DNA of 9,971 bases from Candidatus Aminicenantota bacterium (GTDB lineage: Bacteria > Acidobacteriota > Aminicenantia > Aminicenantales > Aminicenantaceae), in the NCBI GenBank assembly GCA_030673995.1, contig DAOUYU010000055.1, positions 1 through 9,971 of the forward strand, read 5' to 3'. The position numbers were made by a program, and so were the translations under genes. Positions 1 to 6,427 of the stretch are shown here, piece by piece (within the stretch, counting starts at the first letter, position 1; the number at the start of each line of letters is the position of its first letter). The notes under the pieces are model-generated. The model was not told the origin of the DNA, did not search any database, and saw only the letters and a program-made list of their open reading frames with translations.

Positions 1-144
1 GTCTATTAAAACTATCCTCTTTCCCTTTCCAGCAAGATAAGTACCCATACTGCTGGTAATAAAAGTCTTTCCTGTTCCTCCTTTACCACCACCGATTGCC
101 CAGATCTCCCCTTCTTTTTTCTTCTCCACTCCTGTTTTTTCCAT
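1..144 (-). CDS. MinD/ParA-family P-loop ATPase, N-terminal fragment
   Basis: The minus strand is open from an ATG at 144 to the left edge, giving 48 codons with no stop. After a charged leader (MEKTGVEKKKEGE) comes a beta strand (IWAIG) and the deviant Walker A loop GGGKGGTGKT at about residues 18-27, then a helix and a second strand ending VLID at residues 45-48. This is the classic start of MinD/ParA/FlhG ATPases, which dimerise on ATP and position plasmids, chromosomes, division sites or flagella. The IWAIGGGKGG lead-in resembles the FlhG/MinD-like subgroup more than plasmid ParA, but the fragment is too short to choose. A candidate promoter lies just upstream at 171-198. No good Shine-Dalgarno sequence is visible; the start is chosen because the fold begins soon after it. 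The gene diverges from hppA, so the two are probably not functionally linked. Confidence 0.88.
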   Translation of the reverse strand, partial: MEKTGVEKKKEGEIWAIGGGKGGTGKTFITSSMGTYLAGKGKRIVLID

Positions 145-170
145 CGATTATCTTTTGATTTTAAATAAAC

Positions 171-198
171 GATATAATAAATATGGCCTCTGCGTCAA
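171..198 (-). promoter_or_regulatory. Candidate sigma-70-type promoter for the MinD/ParA-like gene
   Basis: Read on the minus strand, TTGACG (193-198) is followed after 16 nt by TATATC (171-176). The -35 matches the consensus at 5 of 6 positions and the -10 at 4 of 6. Transcription would begin near 164, about 20 nt before the ATG at 144. This is motif reading only. Confidence 0.4.
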
Positions 199-243
199 CC
201 ATCCCCAGGCTCTATGACAAAATGCGCGGACTTGACAGAGAAA

Positions 244-272
244 TTGCAATTTGAACTATTTTATGCTATAAA
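244..272 (+). promoter_or_regulatory. Candidate promoter for hppA
   Basis: TTGCAA (244-249) and TATAAA (267-272) are 17 nt apart, which would start transcription near 279 and leave a leader of about 24 nt before the hppA ATG. A perfect -35 hexamer TTGACA lies at 232-237, but no good -10 is found 16-18 nt after it (ACTATT at 255-260 is the best), so it may serve an overlapping start or be chance. The ribosome site AGGA at 291-294 is 8 nt before the ATG at 303. Confidence 0.4.
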
Positions 273-302
273 TCCTCTAAAATTCTTAGCAGGATTAAAC
301 CC

Positions 303-2279
303 ATGGCATTACTCAATTTGATACCTTTTTCATTCATTATTGGCTTTTTGGGACTTTTCTTCGCGCTTTTCCTTTATTTTCTTGTCAAAAGATATCCTAA
401 GGGAAACGAAATTATGAACCAAATTGCCGAAGCAATTCATTCGGGTGCAATGATCTTTTTAAAAAGAGAATACAGCTTTATTTCGATATTCGTCCTTGTT
501 CTGTTCCTGATTCTCTGGAAGCTTTTCTCGATTTATACCAGTCTGGCTTTTTTAACTGGAGCGAGTTGTTCAATGCTTGCAGGTTTTATAGGGATGAAAG
601 GCTCAACGCGTGCATCTGTAAGATCGACACAAGGTGCTATTGAGGGTGGAACTCCCCTAGCTTTAACCATTGCCTTCCAGGGCGGCGCTGTGATGGGAAT
701 AACTGTAGCAGCTCTTGGTGTGGTCGGCATTGGTATTTTCTATTTTTTTACTAAAAATACTGAAATTATCAACGGTTTTGCCATGGGAGCAAGCTCGGTT
801 GCCCTTTTTGCCCGATTGGGAGGCGGAATATTCACCAAAAGTGCTGATGTTGGCGCTGACCTTGTAGGAAAAATCGAGGCGGGCATACCTGAAGACGACC
901 CACGCAATCCGGGAGTCATTGCAGACAATGTCGGAGATAATGTTGGAGATACCGCGGGCATGGGAGCTGATCTTTTCGAATCCTACGTTGGTTCTGTCAT
1001 TGCTTCCATAGCCATCGGTTCTACCTTGAGCCCGAATTTGAATTATATGTCCCTTCCGCTCCTTTTAATAGTCGTTGGCCTCATAAGCTCTATAATCGGC
1101 GTCCTTTCAATCCATGCCTTAAAGAATATAAATCCTCAATCCGCTTTGAGAAATTCCTATTATATAAGCGGCCTTCTGTTTCTAGCAGGAGCCTTTTTTT
1201 CCATAAAGACACTTCTAGGCAATGGTGAAGGTTATTTAAACATCTTCTGGTCCGTTTTGGTCGGGATGATTGCGGGAGTTCTGATCGGACTCGAAAGCGA
1301 GTATTTTACTTCAGGCCCTCCCATCAAAAAAATAGCAAAGACCGCTCAATCCGGAAGTGCTCCAACCATTATCACAGGCCTGGCCTTTGGCTTCCAGAGC
1401 ACAATTCTTCCTCTTTTAACCATTGGAGCGACAATATTCATCTCCTTTAGATTATCCGGACTATATGGTATTGCCATATCAGCCGTTGGCATGCTGGCAA
1501 CTATCGGTATCGTCATGTCCACGGACTCTTACGGACCCATTGCGGATAACGCGGGAGGAATTGCGGAAATGTCCAAAGCTGGCCCGGACATCAGAAAAAT
1601 AACGGATAAACTCGATGCCTTAGGAAACACCACGGCAGCTGTCGGCAAAGGATTTGCGATAGGATCAGCCGCTTTAACAGCTTTAGCTCTTTTCTCTGCC
1701 TACCAAAAGACTACGAATCTACAATCCATCTCTCTTACCAAAGTTGAAACAGTCGTAGGTCTGCTTATCGGCGCTCTCATGCCCTTTGTTATCGCTTCTC
1801 TGACTCTAAAAGCTGTTGGAAAAACAGCGGACAAAATGGTCGTCGAGATAAGAAGGCAATTTAAAGAAATAAAAGGGCTGATGGAGGGAAAAGCCAGGCC
1901 CGATTCTGACCGCTGCATTGATATTGTGACCAGGGGCGCTTTGGCAGAAATGATTCTACCCGGTCTCCTGGCCGTTATATCTCCTCTTCTGGTTGGCTTT
2001 TTTATTGGCCCTGAGTCTCTGGGTGGATTCCTGGCAGGAGCCACAGCAACCGGGGTTCTGCTGGGAATATTCATGGCCAATGCAGGCGCTTCCTGGGACA
2101 ACGCCAAGAAATGGATTGAAGAAGGAAATCTTGGAGGCAAGGGGACAGAAGTTCACGCCGCCTCAATCATCGGAGACACCGTCGGTGATCCCCTGAAGGA
2201 CACTGCTGGTCCTTCCATGAATATTCTGATCAAGCTGATGGCCGTTGTAAGCCTCGTCTTCGCCCCACTCATTATGTAA
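303..2279 (+). CDS. hppA: K+-dependent membrane-bound ion-pumping pyrophosphatase
   Basis: This 658-residue multi-span inner-membrane protein hydrolyses pyrophosphate and uses the energy to pump H+ or Na+. The substrate site is complete: DVGADLVGK (182-190), the repeated Asp of IADNVGDNVGD (206-216), TDSYGPIADNAGG (407-419), WDNAKK (598-603) and GDTVGDPLKD (624-633). In GNTTAAVGKG (441-450), Ala445 and Gly448 sit where K+-independent enzymes carry Lys and Thr, so I call it K+-dependent. The gate Glu of helix 6 lies in GADLFES (Glu226, three residues after Asp223), the position used by Na+-pumping and related enzymes; plant-type H+ pumps have it one turn later. Na+ transport is therefore plausible but is inference, because some H+ pumps share this layout. 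A conserved Lys (644) lies near the C-terminus. The length is normal for bacterial family members. AGGA lies 8 nt before the ATG. The gene is probably monocistronic, since a long non-coding gap with its own promoter follows. Confidence 0.96.
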   Translation: MALLNLIPFSFIIGFLGLFFALFLYFLVKRYPKGNEIMNQIAEAIHSGAMIFLKREYSFISIFVLVLFLILWKLFSIYTSLAFLTGASCSMLAGFIGMKGSTRASVRSTQGAIEGGTPLALTIAFQGGAVMGITVAALGVVGIGIFYFFTKNTEIINGFAMGASSVALFARLGGGIFTKSADVGADLVGKIEAGIPEDDPRNPGVIADNVGDNVGDTAGMGADLFESYVGSVIASIAIGSTLSPNLNYMSLPLLLIVVGLISSIIGVLSIHALKNINPQSALRNSYYISGLLFLAGAFFSIKTLLGNGEGYLNIFWSVLVGMIAGVLIGLESEYFTSGPPIKKIAKTAQSGSAPTIITGLAFGFQSTILPLLTIGATIFISFRLSGLYGIAISAVGMLATIGIVMSTDSYGPIADNAGGIAEMSKAGPDIRKITDKLDALGNTTAAVGKGFAIGSAALTALALFSAYQKTTNLQSISLTKVETVVGLLIGALMPFVIASLTLKAVGKTADKMVVEIRRQFKEIKGLMEGKARPDSDRCIDIVTRGALAEMILPGLLAVISPLLVGFFIGPESLGGFLAGATATGVLLGIFMANAGASWDNAKKWIEEGNLGGKGTEVHAASIIGDTVGDPLKDTAGPSMNILIKLMAVVSLVFAPLIM

Positions 2280-2326
2280 AAGAGATCAGATCTTCAATAT
2301 TCACTTACAACAAAATTGGGACATTC

Positions 2327-2349
2327 TCTCAAAGTACCATCCTTTGAGA
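2327..2349 (+). terminator. Weak hairpin after hppA, possible terminator
   Basis: TCTCAAAG (2327-2334) and CTTTGAGA (2342-2349) form a perfect 8-bp stem with a 7-nt loop, 47 nt past the hppA stop codon. The stem is A/T-rich and what follows is only broken T runs (ATTTCGCTCTTTTC), not a clean U-tract. It could end hppA transcription inefficiently or protect the 3' end; it is weak as an intrinsic terminator. Confidence 0.3.
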
Positions 2350-2384
2350 AATTTCGCTCTTTTCAATTTTCTATTCCTAAGCGA

Positions 2385-2521
2385 AGGCTGAGTGGCAAAA
2401 AAACCGTGAGCAAGGCTGAGCGGGCATGGTTCCTCTCCCGGAGGGAGAGGAGAGCGAAGCCTGTATCCGAGCGGGATTTCCTCGCTGGGGAAATCCAGCG
2501 TGTTTTCAAGCCACTTAGCCT
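2385..2521 (+). other. Structured non-coding block between hppA and nusA
   Basis: This gene-free stretch is bounded by a 12-bp stem, AGGCTGAGTGGC (2385-2396) with GCCACTTAGCCT (2510-2521), whose single imperfect pair is G-U on the plus strand. Inside are a perfect 9-bp hairpin, TCCTCTCCC (2431-2439) with GGGAGAGGA (2443-2451), and a second hairpin, GGATTTCC (2474-2481) with GGAAATCC (2489-2496). An alternative pairing, CGCTGG (2483-2488) with CCAGCG (2495-2500), competes with the second hairpin. AAGGCTGAG occurs twice (2384-2392, 2412-2420). Just outside, CCTGAGCTTT is repeated in tandem (2519-2528, 2530-2539). The block ends about 20 bp before the nusA promoter. An open frame across 2316-2534 has no recognisable protein character. 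The block could be a small RNA, an intergenic repeat or a transcript-end structure. Only one copy lies in the window, so no family can be assigned. Confidence 0.5.
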
Positions 2522-2542
2522 GAGCTTTTCCTGAGCTTTCAT

Positions 2543-2571
2543 TTGATATTCTTTCCTATTTCAGTTATAAT
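2543..2571 (+). promoter_or_regulatory. Promoter of the nusA-infB operon
   Basis: TTGATA (2543-2548) and a perfect TATAAT (2566-2571) are separated by 17 nt, the optimum for a housekeeping sigma factor. The expected start is near 2578, which leaves a leader of about 38 nt that includes GAGG (2605-2608), 7 nt before the nusA ATG. This is the best promoter in the window and the only convincing one ahead of the six-gene operon. Confidence 0.75.
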
Positions 2572-2615
2572 TCCCGCCTCTTTAAACTCCTCGTAACTAC
2601 AATTGAGGCAAAAAG

Positions 2616-3644
2616 ATGAAGGTAAATGTGTGGAATACTATCCTCCAGCTCAGCAAAGAACGAGGCGTGGAAACAAACGTCATAGTCAATGCCATCAAGG
2701 AATCTCTTCAAGTTGCCTCTTCCAAGTACTTCACCCATAATGAAAAAATAAACGTCTCATTTGTACCAGAAAAAGGTGAATTAAGAGTATACACGGTCAA
2801 GAAAATCAGTAAAGAGCTGAATAACCCATCGACTGAAATTTCCGTTGAAGATGCAAAAGAAATTACTGATTCAGCAGAAATCGGGAACCCTATTGAGATC
2901 GACCTCCCTTCAGATACTTTGGGCCGTATTGCAGCCCAGGCAGCTAAACGGGTCATTTTTCAAAAAGTAAGAGATGCAGAGCTAGAAAAAACGTACAACC
3001 TCTTCGCTCCCCGGCTAGGAGAAATCGTGACCGGTGTTTTAAGAATATTCGAATCGAATAAAAATATGATCCTTGAAGTGAATAAAACTGATGTTTTTTT
3101 CCCCTGCCGAGAAATGCTTCCGAATGAAGAGTTCAAGAGAGGAGATAGGATTAAGGCTTTAATCATTGCGGTCCTCAAAGAAGATAAAGGGCCTCAAATT
3201 GTTGTCTCCAGGACCGATCCAAGATTCCTGGGAAAACTCCTGGAATTAGAAACTCCAGAAATTGCAGATGGAAATATTGAAATAAAAGAAATCGTCCGCC
3301 AACCCGGAGAAAGAGCAAAAGTTGCAGTTCATTCAAAAGAAAAAGATATTGACCCAATAGGAGCCTGTATCGGAGTGAGAGGAAATAGAATTATGGCCAT
3401 CAGCAAAGAACTGCAGGGCGAAAAAATCGATATCATAGAATGGTCTGATAACGCTATCATGTATACCAAGTTGGCCCTTAATCCGGCAAAAATCGGAAAA
3501 GTCTTTATCCTCAATAAAAAAGAAAAAATCATGCAGGCTATTGTTCCAAAGGACCAGCTCTCCCTTGCCATTGGAAAAAAGGGAATCAATGTCAAGCTTG
3601 CTTCCAAACTTGTGGGCTGGAGAATAGAGATCAAGCAAGAATAA
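2616..3644 (+). CDS. nusA: Transcription termination/antitermination factor NusA
   Basis: NusA binds RNA polymerase and the nascent RNA, and affects pausing, termination and coupling to translation. The 342 residues hold the minimal domain set. The N-terminal polymerase-binding domain covers about 1-125 and contains AAQAAKRVIFQKVRDAE (107-123), a family hallmark. An S1 domain follows (about 133-200). KH1 (about 225-290) carries IGACIGVRGNRI (248-259) after VRQPGERAKVAV, and KH2 (about 295-342) carries LAIGKKGINVKLA (317-329). The chain stops right after KH2, as in short NusA forms; the C-terminal acidic repeats of enterobacteria are absent. GAGG lies 7 nt before the ATG and fixes the start. 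rimP, usually just upstream, is missing here, and infB follows after 34 nt without the intervening ylxR and L7Ae-like genes common elsewhere. Confidence 0.97.
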   Translation: MKVNVWNTILQLSKERGVETNVIVNAIKESLQVASSKYFTHNEKINVSFVPEKGELRVYTVKKISKELNNPSTEISVEDAKEITDSAEIGNPIEIDLPSDTLGRIAAQAAKRVIFQKVRDAELEKTYNLFAPRLGEIVTGVLRIFESNKNMILEVNKTDVFFPCREMLPNEEFKRGDRIKALIIAVLKEDKGPQIVVSRTDPRFLGKLLELETPEIADGNIEIKEIVRQPGERAKVAVHSKEKDIDPIGACIGVRGNRIMAISKELQGEKIDIIEWSDNAIMYTKLALNPAKIGKVFILNKKEKIMQAIVPKDQLSLAIGKKGINVKLASKLVGWRIEIKQE

Positions 3645-3678
3645 AGCCATATGAACTGAATTTAGAGAAACAAAAATC

Positions 3679-5478
3679 ATGGAAAGTGAAAAAAAGAAAA
3701 AAACAATCAAATCGAAAACTAAAACCGAAGAACCTTCTCCAAAAAAAATCATATTGAGAGAGGGGCTGACATTAAAAGACCTCTCTGAAAAAGCAGGCAT
3801 CAAGGCTAAAGACATCATCGAAAAGCTCCTCATAAAGGGATTCAGCTTAAGTGTAAACGACATCATCAACGAATCCATGGCAAAAGCGGTTTCTGAAGAA
3901 TTTAGCCTTAAGATAGAATTGGTCTCCGTAGAGAAAGAATTGCAAACCCATGCAAAAAGCCATCCAGAAGATATGATTATTAGGCCTCCCATAGTCACAA
4001 TAATGGGTCATGTCGATCATGGAAAAACCACTCTCCTGGATGCTATCAGACAATCCAATTTAGTCGGTAAAGAATCCGGAGGAATCACCCAGCACATCGG
4101 AGCCTATCGAGTCATTCATAATAATCGTCCGATTACTTTTATTGATACTCCCGGACATGAAGCCTTCACCCGCTTGAGAGCGAGGGGAGCAAAATTAACT
4201 GATATTGTCGTTCTGGTTGTGGCTGCAGATGACGGCGTAATGCCGCAAACAAGAGAAGCAATCAGCCATGCTAAAGATGCAAACGTTCCCATAATCGTTG
4301 CGATAAACAAAATCGACAGGAAAGAAGTTGATACCGATAAAGTCAAACAGCAGTTGTCAAAAGAAGGGATCACTGTAGAAGATTGGGGAGGAGATGTTAT
4401 CAGCGTGGAAGTTTCAGCAAAGGAAAAAACAAACCTTGATGAGCTCCTTGAGATGATACTTCTTTTAAGCGATGTCATTGAAATCAAGTCAAATCCAAAA
4501 ATAAAAGCCCAGGGAGTTGTGCTGGAAGCTCGTTTGGATGCAAAGAAGGGTGCTGTAGCCACTGTCATCATTCAACTCGGAACACTCAGCCAGGGAGAAG
4601 CCTTTTTATCCGGAATCTGCTACGGAAAGGCCAGGGCTCTCTTCGATGAAAAAGGAAAAATATTGAAAAAGGCAGAATCCTCTATGCCTGTAGAAATCCT
4701 TGGTTTCTCTGCGGTCCCTAGAGCTGGAGATTATTTTCAGGTTATGTCAAATTTGGATATGGCCAAGAGAATCGTTGAATACCGGCTTTCTCAGATTAAA
4801 AAAGAAGAGCCTCTAAGGCCTGAGCACGTCACCCTGGATGAACTTTTCAAAAAAATCGAGGAAGGAGAAGCCAAAGAACTTCCCCTCATCATAAAGGCCG
4901 ATGTCCATGGTTCAATCGAGGTTCTTGTAGATATCCTACCCAACTTAGGCAGTGAAAAAGTCAAAATAAAAATAGTCCATTCGGCTACTGGGAATATTTC
5001 TGAATCAGATGTTCTTCTCGCCTCTGCATCAAATGCAGTCATCATCGGCTACAATATTAAACCACACCAAAAAATTCTGGACTTGGCCAAAGAGGAAAAT
5101 GTAGAAATCAGAACATACAATGTTATTTATGAATTAACTGATGATATAAAAAAAGCCATATCCGGCTTGTTAGAACCCACGATAAAAGAAACATATCTAG
5201 GAAAGGTTGAAATAAGAAGAATTTTCCAGGTTTCGAAGGTGGGAGTCATTGCCGGCTGTTATGTTACCGATGGAAAAATAACTCGAAATTCAGAAATTAA
5301 GGTCATTAGAAACGAAGAGGTCATCCATAAAGGCAGACTTGCCTCGCTAAAACATCTTAAAGACAATGTTAATGAAGCCATCAAAGGGTATGAATGTGGT
5401 ATTCGCCTTGAAAAATTTAAGGATATCCAGGAGGGTGACCTAATAGAGGCTTACTTAATCGAAAAAGTAAGTCCGTAG
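3679..5478 (+). CDS. infB: Translation initiation factor IF-2
   Basis: This GTPase places initiator fMet-tRNA on the 30S subunit and promotes subunit joining. A short Lys-rich leader (1-22) precedes an IF2N-type domain (about 24-85, ILREGLTLKDLSEKAGIKA). The G domain shows G1 GHVDHGKT (110-117), switch I Thr137 in GITQHIGAY, G3 DTPGH (156-160), G4 NKID (210-213) and G5 SAKEK (246-250). Domains II and III follow (about 275-490, with LPLIIKADVHGSIE at 401-414). The C-terminal tRNA-binding domain includes VGVIAGCYVTDGKI (521-534) and GYECGIRLEKFKDI (570-583). At 599 residues it is close to the minimal length; the long variable N-terminal arm of enteric (about 890) or Bacillus (about 716) IF-2 is absent. 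An Ala- and Lys-free N-arm region is simply missing and there is no sign of truncation. The ribosome site is weak (AGAGAAA, 3664-3670). Confidence 0.98.
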   Translation: MESEKKKKTIKSKTKTEEPSPKKIILREGLTLKDLSEKAGIKAKDIIEKLLIKGFSLSVNDIINESMAKAVSEEFSLKIELVSVEKELQTHAKSHPEDMIIRPPIVTIMGHVDHGKTTLLDAIRQSNLVGKESGGITQHIGAYRVIHNNRPITFIDTPGHEAFTRLRARGAKLTDIVVLVVAADDGVMPQTREAISHAKDANVPIIVAINKIDRKEVDTDKVKQQLSKEGITVEDWGGDVISVEVSAKEKTNLDELLEMILLLSDVIEIKSNPKIKAQGVVLEARLDAKKGAVATVIIQLGTLSQGEAFLSGICYGKARALFDEKGKILKKAESSMPVEILGFSAVPRAGDYFQVMSNLDMAKRIVEYRLSQIKKEEPLRPEHVTLDELFKKIEEGEAKELPLIIKADVHGSIEVLVDILPNLGSEKVKIKIVHSATGNISESDVLLASASNAVIIGYNIKPHQKILDLAKEENVEIRTYNVIYELTDDIKKAISGLLEPTIKETYLGKVEIRRIFQVSKVGVIAGCYVTDGKITRNSEIKVIRNEEVIHKGRLASLKHLKDNVNEAIKGYECGIRLEKFKDIQEGDLIEAYLIEKVSP

Positions 5479-5504
5479 TGGACACCAGGCTTATTGTTTC
5501 TTCG

Positions 5505-5786
5505 ATGATTATCGGATTTTTATCTTTAGAGATCTACCTCCCCTATTCTCACTCCTTAAAGGACAAGAGAAAAAGGCTATATAGCCTAAAAAATCGTTTG
5601 AAGAAAAAATACAATGTGGCTTTTGCAGAGCTGGATTTTCAGGAAAAATGGCAAAGAACAAAAATCGGCATGGTGACTCTTAACAACCAGAAAAGGATCA
5701 TGGAAAGCCTCTTCAACAAGATCTTAGCAGATGCGGAGGAAAACATAGACGGACAAATTATTGATCATCAAATAGAATACTATTGA
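5505..5786 (+). CDS. ylxP: DUF503 / YlxP-like protein
   Basis: This small protein belongs to the DUF503 family, which is habitually encoded between infB and rbfA. Its biochemical role is not settled, and the neighbourhood suggests ribosome or RNA-related work. The signature is clear: MIIGFLSLEIYLPYSHSLKD at the start, then KRKRLYSLKNRLKKKYNVAFAE, then the FQEKWQRTKIGMVTL block and a C-terminal helix ending DHQIEYY. Family proteins begin at the (M)xxGxLxLExxLP segment, so I place the start at ATG 5505 (93 residues). A GTG at 5478-5480 overlaps the infB TAG by one base and would add nine residues (VDTRLIVSS), which could give stop-start coupling. Neither start has a good Shine-Dalgarno site (CCAGG at 5485-5489 is 15 nt from the ATG). 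The gene ends 5 bp before the first 163-bp repeat. Confidence 0.88.
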   Translation: MIIGFLSLEIYLPYSHSLKDKRKRLYSLKNRLKKKYNVAFAELDFQEKWQRTKIGMVTLNNQKRIMESLFNKILADAEENIDGQIIDHQIEYY

Positions 5787-5791
5787 AGGTG

Positions 5792-5954
5792 TCGGCAGTT
5801 TTTATGAATAATTCAGATTGCCTGGATTATTTACGAGCCGAGGTTACTGTAGCGGCAAGGCCGCAGCCCATGAAGCTGTAGTGAACTACTGCGAATGGGC
5901 TGCAACGAAGCCGATGCGGTGAGATCGGCTCGCCCGCAGGGTAAAAAATGCCGA
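5792..5954 (+). repeat. 163-bp structured intergenic repeat, copy A
   Basis: This is a full-length copy of an element seen again at 7437-7599, with 12 differences in 163 positions and no gaps (hand alignment). The ends form an imperfect inverted repeat: TCGGCAGTTTTTA at 5792-5804 matches the complement of TAAAAAATGCCGA (5942-5954) at 12 of 13 positions. Nested stems inside are CGAGCCGA (5834-5841) with TCGGCTCG (5925-5932), GCGGC (5852-5856) with GCCGC (5860-5864), and GCAGCCCAT (5863-5871) with ATGGGCTGC (5895-5903). At the tip GTAG (5878-5881) pairs with CTAC (5886-5889) around a TGAA loop. No open frame of note, no transposase and no clear target duplication is present. It may be a MITE-like element or the source of a structured RNA. 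The gap 5787-6076 holds this copy, 92 bp without recognised content except a small AGCAT/ATGCT hairpin (6005-6020), and the short repeat at 6047. Confidence 0.85.
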
Positions 5955-6046
5955 TAGAAGAAAAAGGAACTAAAAAAAATGCGATCCACTTGATCAACTG
6001 AAAAAGCATGATAATATGCTAATTTCGTGAATAGTTATTAATATTA

Positions 6047-6074
6047 TCGGCAGTTTTTATAAATAATTCAGATT
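6047..6074 (+). repeat. Left-end fragment of the 163-bp repeat, ahead of rbfA
   Basis: These 28 bases equal the first 28 bases of copy B exactly (TCGGCAGTTTTTATAAATAA then TTCAGATT) and differ from copy A at one position. The match also extends two bases to the left (TA). The homology stops 2 nt before the rbfA ATG, and the rest of the element is missing. The fragment therefore forms the translation-initiation region of rbfA, with no recognisable Shine-Dalgarno sequence in it. Confidence 0.8.
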
Positions 6075-6076
6075 AA

Positions 6077-6427
6077 ATGAATACAACTTTAAGACAGAAA
6101 AAAGTAGCCAGCTTAATAAAAGAGGAACTCAGTCACCTTCTCATCGAAGGCATACAAGATTCAACATCTGGATTGATCACCGTGACAAGGGTAGAAATGA
6201 CTCCTGATCTGAAAACAGCCCATGTCTATCTGAGTACTTTCGGTTGTAAGGAAAAAGAAAAAATACTAGACCTCTTACACAGAAAAACAGGATACCTGAG
6301 AAAATCTATTGCCTCCAAAGTCAAATTAAAGTATAATCCCATGCTATTTTTTTCTTATGATCCTGGTCCTGATTATGAAACAAAAATTGATAAACTCATC
6401 GAATATATAAAAAAAAATGAAAAATGA
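6077..6427 (+). CDS. rbfA: Ribosome-binding factor A
   Basis: RbfA binds the 30S subunit during late 16S rRNA maturation and cold adaptation. The 116 residues match the usual length and the single KH-like fold. RQKKVASLIKEELSHLL (6-22) is the first helix, followed by the family core GLITVTRVEMTPDLKTAHVY (37-56) and STFG, then a helix with RKTGYLRKSIASKVKLKYNP (69-88) and a final FFSYDPGPDYETKIDKLIEY. The ATG lies 2 nt downstream of the 28-bp repeat and lacks a Shine-Dalgarno site, so translation may rely on an A/U-rich leader. The last 11 bp overlap the nrnA start. The 290-bp gap separating it from ylxP is unusual for this normally tight neighbourhood and is due to the repeat insertion. Confidence 0.95.
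   Translation: MNTTLRQKKVASLIKEELSHLLIEGIQDSTSGLITVTRVEMTPDLKTAHVYLSTFGCKEKEKILDLLHRKTGYLRKSIASKVKLKYNPMLFFSYDPGPDYETKIDKLIEYIKKNEK

Noticed and set aside
1700..2140. 146-codon open frame on the minus strand inside hppA
   Set aside because: It is antisense to the conserved C-terminal half of the pyrophosphatase and has no recognisable motif or start signal.
2431..2451. Intrinsic terminator at the 9-bp GC-rich hairpin
   Set aside because: The stem is strong, but it is followed by purines (GAGCGAAG), not a T run.
2316..2534. 72-codon open frame on the plus strand between hppA and nusA
   Set aside because: It runs through the palindromic block, has no ribosome site and no protein-like pattern, and its Arg/Lys/Ser-rich composition follows from the hairpin sequence.
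3333..3998. 221-codon open frame on the minus strand across the nusA-infB junction
   Set aside because: Both plus-strand genes are unmistakable here; the antisense frame is Phe/Ser-rich, as expected from Lys/Glu codons read backwards.
5792..5954. Insertion sequence or tRNA gene
   Set aside because: The terminal inverted repeats suggest a transposon-like end, but there is no transposase frame and no clear target-site duplication (flanks GTG/TAG and GTA/CTT). The stems do not form a cloverleaf with T-loop or CCA-end features.
5827..6009. 60-codon minus-strand frame over repeat copy A
   Set aside because: The equivalent region of copy B does not give a comparable frame, and the substitutions favour an RNA fold over a protein.
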